Source: Whalleya microplaca (Eukaryota; Ascomycota; Sordariomycetes; Xylariales; Xylariaceae). Taken from it: a DNA stretch of 64,000 bases. The stretch spans positions 62,001-126,000 of the forward strand of contig MU385724.1 in assembly GCA_022497155.1 (NCBI GenBank), read 5' to 3'. The notes below the pieces were generated by a model, which saw nothing but the letters and a program-made list of their open reading frames with translations, was not told the DNA's origin and did no database searches. Below are positions 59,512-64,000 of the stretch, piece after piece (position 1 is the stretch's first letter; each line of letters begins with the position of its first letter). The translations under genes and the position numbers were made by a program.

Positions 59512-60368
59512 TCAATCCATGTATATTTCTCCACCCCAACCATTAACAAGTATGAAAGGGAACCTTGGATCTCGTGGAACAGGACCGCCGTCGTATTCTT
59601 CGCCCAAATATCTGCTTGGATGATGAGGGTCCGTAGCATATGCAAGGAAATCCGATCTTCCTACTCTGCGAAACCCCAAGGACCTTGAAAATCGAGTACC
59701 CAATTCCAGGTCACGTCTTGTGTAGTGTATAGGTCTAAAATGCTTTATCGGTGTCCGGTCAATATCGGCGGAAGGTCCTGTTAGCTGGACAATGAAATCG
59801 ACTGGACATGCGAAAACAAAGGAGTTCGGAAATCGGGTTTCGATAGTGTTGAGAATGAACTGGCCTAGTTTCTTGCCGTACCCTTGGCCACGCCGCTGCT
59901 TGATGATAGAAAAGTCTTTTATGAGCACAATAACGCCGTCGTTGAGCTCTGATTCCCACACCCCTGTGCTTCTGAGGTTTGGCTCATCAGTCCAAGTCGA
60001 AGTATTGAATTTTCCGTGCCTGTCGAAGAGGCCGCGGAAGAGTTCCACTGCACGACTTGAAATGTTGGGCAAATCGCGGAAACCATTGCTTCTCTCACGC
60101 CTGATAAGGAATAGATCGCTGTGTCCTATAAAGAAGGATCCGGCTTGTGTGGTTTGGCTAATAACGGCTACCAATCTTTCAACGCCAGGGAACTCATCCT
60201 ATGTTACTTCACCCTGCCTGTGTGTTGTAAGCTTGCGATGTCAAAAAATAAGTAATCGACATAGGGGCCCACAAACCATGAATCCCAGGGCTTAGACCCC
60301 CCTCCACTAGTTGGAGCGAGCATGACCTCCATTGTAAACTCCAAGTTGAACTCCAAGTTAAACTCCAT
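59512..60368 (-). CDS. GNAT-like N-acetyltransferase with N-terminal repeat
   Basis: Two exons, 60368-60261 and 60198-59512 (62-nt intron with a weak donor GTCGAT), give 264 residues. The acetyl-CoA motif A is IIKQRRGQGYGKKLGQFIL, preceded by the strand GVIVLIKDFS. The C-terminal part (HYTRRDLELGTRFSRSLGFRRVGRSDF) completes the GNAT fold seen in fungal proteins of this kind. The extra N-terminal exon begins with a three-fold repeat of the unit EFNL/EFT encoded by tandem AACTTGGAGTT copies, which is unusual for a coding start; the true start could be a later Met (MEVMLAPTSGG). The substrate is unknown. Confidence 0.75.
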
Positions 60369-61209
60369 GTTGTAGATTGAGCGGATAATTCGAATGAAAA
60401 TGATAGATACTAATAGATCATGTCGAAGCTGTCAATGCCAGAGGAACGTTGAATTTGGTAGAGGAAAGTCATCAACCGTGAGCAATGCTTGATAAGCTTT
60501 TTTCATGACTGAAGCTACAAATAAAGGCGGGCAGTACCTTGAGGTAACCACTCAGTCGTTGCTACTTATGTATACCCAAACAGGTCTTTCCGAGAGCTCG
60601 AAGACATATCAATTTTGAAGCAGGTAGATGCTTCGTGATTGATAAGAAATTTCTGGCACTACCTTCCCGCGAGACATGAGATCATCGTATGTAAGTCGCG
60701 TCATACATGTATTTGGAAGCAACTACATATTCACATATGTGCCTTCTATTACATAATACAATAGAATTGTACTACAGTCATCTGTCTGTGAATAATGATG
60801 TATCGTTACGATATTATAATTCTCGAGTAACATTGCTTACCCATTCCTTCATTAGCGAACTGAGGAAATAGGACTTGGCTTTCGCGACTACCGCTTTAGT
60901 ATAACTATAATGCTTCACATGCTTATTTCATATTATCAAGGAATCGTCTTGAAATGGAAAGACTTCTGTAGAACCATATTATTCTTCTCGTTCCTCCAGA
61001 ATAACAATCCTTTGCATTTTCTGATCACTCTCTAGACAAAGAGTATTGTTGATAGTATCATCTAGAATGCGTTGAAAGGTTTCTTCATAAAGAAACAAAG
61101 GCTACAATAGAACTAACAGGGCAAATGACATATACATTCAACAGTCATTGTTAGGGAACACTTACCAAGTTAAGCTTAAAAGCTGGGTTGTTGCACGAGT
61201 GAGCGACGA
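60369..61209. other. intergenic, no gene seen
   Basis: Promoters of the second GNAT gene (-) and of the Cys/His-rich gene (+). No supported exon. Confidence 0.5.
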
Positions 61210-61875
61210 TTGGATATCTCAATCTTAGAATATTATAATCTAACACCGAATCAACTCACCCCTAACATGTCGGAAACACATATTCATCAAACTTCGGGCT
61301 ATGGAGAGAATATGATCAGAGGCAATGGCATGCAGTCATACACTCAGGGGCAGCTCTCAAACCAGGCGAGGGAAGGCAGTGTAAGACTCGAAGGCGGACT
61401 TATCGTTGGAACCGGAACACCACATGCGTTACAAAATGTGAAGTATAGGCGACACAGGGCCCGCAAGCATTTTGGTCGCAGTGGCACACTCGATTGCGCA
61501 CCCTACTGTTCATCCCATCGGCCCGGCCAGTTCCGCATTTATGAATGTGAACTCGCCCGAGCTCGGCCGTGCCCCGTCCACCACACCGAAAGTTCCGTGG
61601 ACCATCACTGTGCTCGTGCTAGGTGGAGAACTGATGCGCTTGGCGATCACTACTGTCCCTGTCCTCACGACCTCGCTGACCTTGAAGACCATTACTGTCC
61701 CTGCCCGCATGACGAGGAAAGGCGGGTAGTATCGCAAGGTGAATGCCCACATCAAGTTCTGCAGAATATAGACCACTACTGTCCGATTTCTCGTGTGGAG
61801 TACCCAGAGGAGCCGATTATCAGTAGAATCGATTGGGAGGTCGCAGAAAACGTTGAAGAGGCGGGATTGACTTGA
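61210..61875 (+). CDS. Cys/His-rich repeat protein, unrecognised family
   Basis: Single-exon 221-codon frame; the likely start is MSETHIHQTSGYGEN at 61267, which removes an AT-coded leader. The C-terminal half is rich in Cys and His and contains near-identical repeats: DHYCPCPHD occurs twice, DHYCPI once and DHHCARAR once, with CDAPYC-like and CPVHH pairs upstream. The regular DHxC/CPxH pattern suggests metal (zinc) binding, but it matches no zinc-finger family I can name. There is no signal peptide. It could be a small lineage-specific nuclear or structural protein. The repeat region is GC-richer than the flanks, which supports coding. Confidence 0.6.
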   Translation: MDISILEYYNLTPNQLTPNMSETHIHQTSGYGENMIRGNGMQSYTQGQLSNQAREGSVRLEGGLIVGTGTPHALQNVKYRRHRARKHFGRSGTLDCAPYCSSHRPGQFRIYECELARARPCPVHHTESSVDHHCARARWRTDALGDHYCPCPHDLADLEDHYCPCPHDEERRVVSQGECPHQVLQNIDHYCPISRVEYPEEPIISRIDWEVAENVEEAGLT

Positions 61876-63021
61876 AACTAAGTGAATATTAGAGCGGATG
61901 AGTTTTTAATATAGTGTTGCAGCATCAAGAGCCGTCATTTTCATTTCCAACCAAAATTTTTCTTCTTCTTTTTTGCCTTATCATTGTGAGTTTTAGTATT
62001 TGTGCCAGGGGTTGTAGCCTCTAAAATACCTTAATGGAGAATGTTTCCCCTAGAAAACTTAAAGAAAACAGAACAGAAGGGGAAATCCACGAGCCCAACT
62101 GCTGCTGACCGTACATATCCCAGACTTCTCTACTTCCTATTTCTAGCCGCCTTCGGGTCGTATTTGATTAATTGGAACGTCCCTAGTGCGAGGCCCTGTA
62201 TTGATACAAAAAGGTCGTTTACTAAGGCTTGGTTGTGCAAGCTTACTACAAGATACGATTCTTACTTTGCTCTTTTTACTTGATTTCACTACGTGTAGCT
62301 AATCCTGTCCCCTTTCCATGTGCCTACGTAGGGAAACGTTCGCTCTTGAAGTTGCCGTAGCCGAGGATCCGATTTCCATTCAATAGTTATCAGCCACGCA
62401 ATTCCGTTGTGGTATCGGGAATTCGCAGCCGAAGGCCACTTTACAGCCTGCTGGACCCTTTCGACGGAGGGGTCTTTAGTTACCGACGCACGGAGCGCCG
62501 GTTCATGAACACCTAGCTACGTGAGTGCTGATCTGAAGCTAGACCCGATTAAAATACTGTAGCCGAAAACGGTGAGAGTGCCAAGTCTGTTATAGACCAG
62601 GGTCTGCGCCAAAATGTAATAATGTGATTTCTTAGCTTGTAGCGGAAATCTGGATTTGTCGCCAGAAAGTTTCTATATCACGTTCTGTACTCCGTACTCT
62701 TCGATAATAGAATGTGAAAAAGATCATCCACGCTTTGCTTAGATGTTGGTTACCCCTAAGAGACATCGATGGCGACGAAGACAAAGTGAAGACTTACTAC
62801 CGTAGCATATAGTTAGAATTTGCCGTGAAACATGTTTGATAGATAATATCAAGACCTAATATAGGTAGCAGGGAGCTGACGAGATTAAACAAGTTTAAGA
62901 CATTATGGAGCAAGGGCTACCCAGGTTGCGAGCTGTTACCGATGATTCTAGGGGTTTCCCATTCTTGTCACTGGAACCGAATAGTTTTATTAGATCAGCG
63001 TAGGAAGTTGGAATTGATTTT
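61876..63021. other. intergenic, possible transporter-gene fragment
   Basis: No intact gene. A short frame at 62041-62283 (RLLYFLFLAAFGSYLINWN) faintly resembles the first helix of an MFS sugar transporter but has no continuation, so it may be a relic or chance. Confidence 0.35.
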
Positions 63022-64000
63022 TTATTGATCTGCAGAGCCCTTAGGACCCTGTTCAGTAGATACTTTCTTGTGAACCGACCATACCTGCTTCACCACAATG
63101 CCTGCCGGAGACAACGGTGGCGAACATGAATGTATACTGTCACGGTCGCCCGTGGTAATGACCGTCCGAATCCCTGTCTCAAGGCCTAAACGATGATCAG
63201 GCATTGCTTCTAAATCGTCGGCATCTTGTCTCAACTCTAATTTCGAGCCCGCGGCGCTGTGAACCGAGCCTTGGCCGTGAATTGAAGAAGTCCGAATTTC
63301 AGCTTTTTGTAGCTTTCGAATGCCAGGATCCACACGCGTGAGCTCTGTCTCGCTGCCGTCGAATGGCATGCCTGACATCTCGCCCTGCTTTTGTCGCACT
63401 CGACTCGAATTACGACGGAGATAGCGGTCTAGGCCGCCGAAAGTATATAGTTTCGGGCTATTAGAATCCGGCTTACTGACATGGCTTTTTGGAAAGCATC
63501 GCCGGAATAGCGGTCGTAGGTTGATTAACGATGCGCAAATAAGACCCGATGCCAGTTCCGCCATTGCCCATGCAGCGACTGGTGCCGAGTCCCATGAGAA
63601 GTCCGCGCCGATCCGGGTATAATAGATCAGGCGACATGCCGATATGATGCAGGTTCTAATACAGAAGAGTTAGGGCGTAGGAAAAAAAGTTCCATAGCAG
63701 CAGAACTTACAAAAACCCTAGGGTGAAAACCCCCATGATTGCCCACTTGTGCCCGCGCTTCAAGTTGAGCCGCCAAACCACAGGCATTGGAAGGAGCAAA
63801 ACGATGATATCGGTGACGATATTGCCAACCGCATTGATCAATGCAACCTTTGTGGTATTCACACATTTCCTATTTTCTAGACTGGCGTCCCAGGTAGATT
63901 CGATAGGTGAACATTGGAATATAAGAACGAAAATTTGAGCAAGAACCCAAGCTGAAACCAAGGCCATTATCGCAATGTAGGTCAATCGATAATATGATAC
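63022..64000 (-). CDS. PTH11-like / rhodopsin-domain seven-transmembrane protein (5' part outside window)
   Basis: Two visible exons, from the window edge (64000) to 63711 and 63655-63022, joined over a 55-nt intron (donor GTAAGT, acceptor TATTAG). They encode the last 307 residues; the reading frame is open to the window edge, so the N-terminal helices lie beyond it. Visible membrane segments include MALVSAWVLAQIFVLIFQCS, VTDIIVLLLPMPVVWRLNLK and the PVAAWAMAELASGLICASL helix. The cysteine-containing loop CSPIESTWDASLENRKCVN is typical of the rhodopsin-like PTH11 group. A long hydrophilic C-terminal tail of about 130 residues follows. It is a second member of the same family as the 7TM gene at 32.7-34.1 kb, but not a recent duplicate. 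Confidence 0.88.

Noticed and set aside
62041..62283. possible MFS transporter start
   Set aside because: Only one hydrophobic segment is present and no downstream exon could be found.

Overview
The window is nuclear DNA of a filamentous ascomycete (Pezizomycotina; a Sordariomycete-type genome is my guess). The reasons are: genes split by many short introns (about 45-150 nt) with GT..CTAAY..AG signals, a NACHT-ankyrin NLR-like gene, PTH11/rhodopsin-like 7TM proteins, a Fig1 family protein, a DUF1996 secreted protein, GH47 mannosidase, and compact GC-richer exons in long AT-rich intergenic DNA. Exon joins below were made by hand: donor and acceptor were chosen so that the reading frame and recognisable family sequence are continuous.

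Layout. 0.4-12 kb: D-2-hydroxyacid dehydrogenase (-), NACHT/ankyrin protein (-), major intrinsic protein with unusual pore motifs (-), MYND zinc-finger protein (-), short-chain dehydrogenase (-). 12.5-20 kb: a UbiA-superfamily gene broken by one in-frame TAG (-), a MITE, and a full-length GMP synthase (+) in 14 exons, one of which is only 2 nt. 20.7-26.2 kb: zinc-type MDR oxidoreductase (-), secreted GMC flavoprotein oxidase (+), hypothetical protein (+). 26.3-37.8 kb: a sesquiterpene-type class I terpene synthase (-, 9 exons, spanning the assembly gap), a divergent cytochrome P450 (+, 9 exons), a PTH11-like 7TM protein (-), a MITE, an alcohol acetyltransferase-like enzyme (+), and a second MITE with a 9-bp target duplication. 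38.2-64 kb: mostly housekeeping or cell-surface genes: a small unknown gene and a divergent GNAT acetyltransferase, GH47 alpha-mannosidase, amino-acid permease, Fig1-like protein, secreted dienelactone hydrolase, small tail-anchored protein, DUF1996 protein, a second GNAT, a Cys/His-rich repeat protein, and a 7TM protein cut by the window end.

How they may work together. The terpene synthase, P450, acyltransferase, GMC oxidase and MDR/SDR reductases form a plausible, probably undescribed terpenoid biosynthetic cluster (cyclise, oxidise, reduce, acylate). The broken UbiA-type gene would be a second, decayed isoprenoid enzyme at its edge. The GMP synthase beside it could be a duplicated self-resistance target, but that is only an inference and it may simply be the housekeeping copy. 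The most unusual sequence-level observations are the 2-nt microexon, the terpene synthase intron carrying opposed long G and C runs around the gap, and three structurally clear MITEs.
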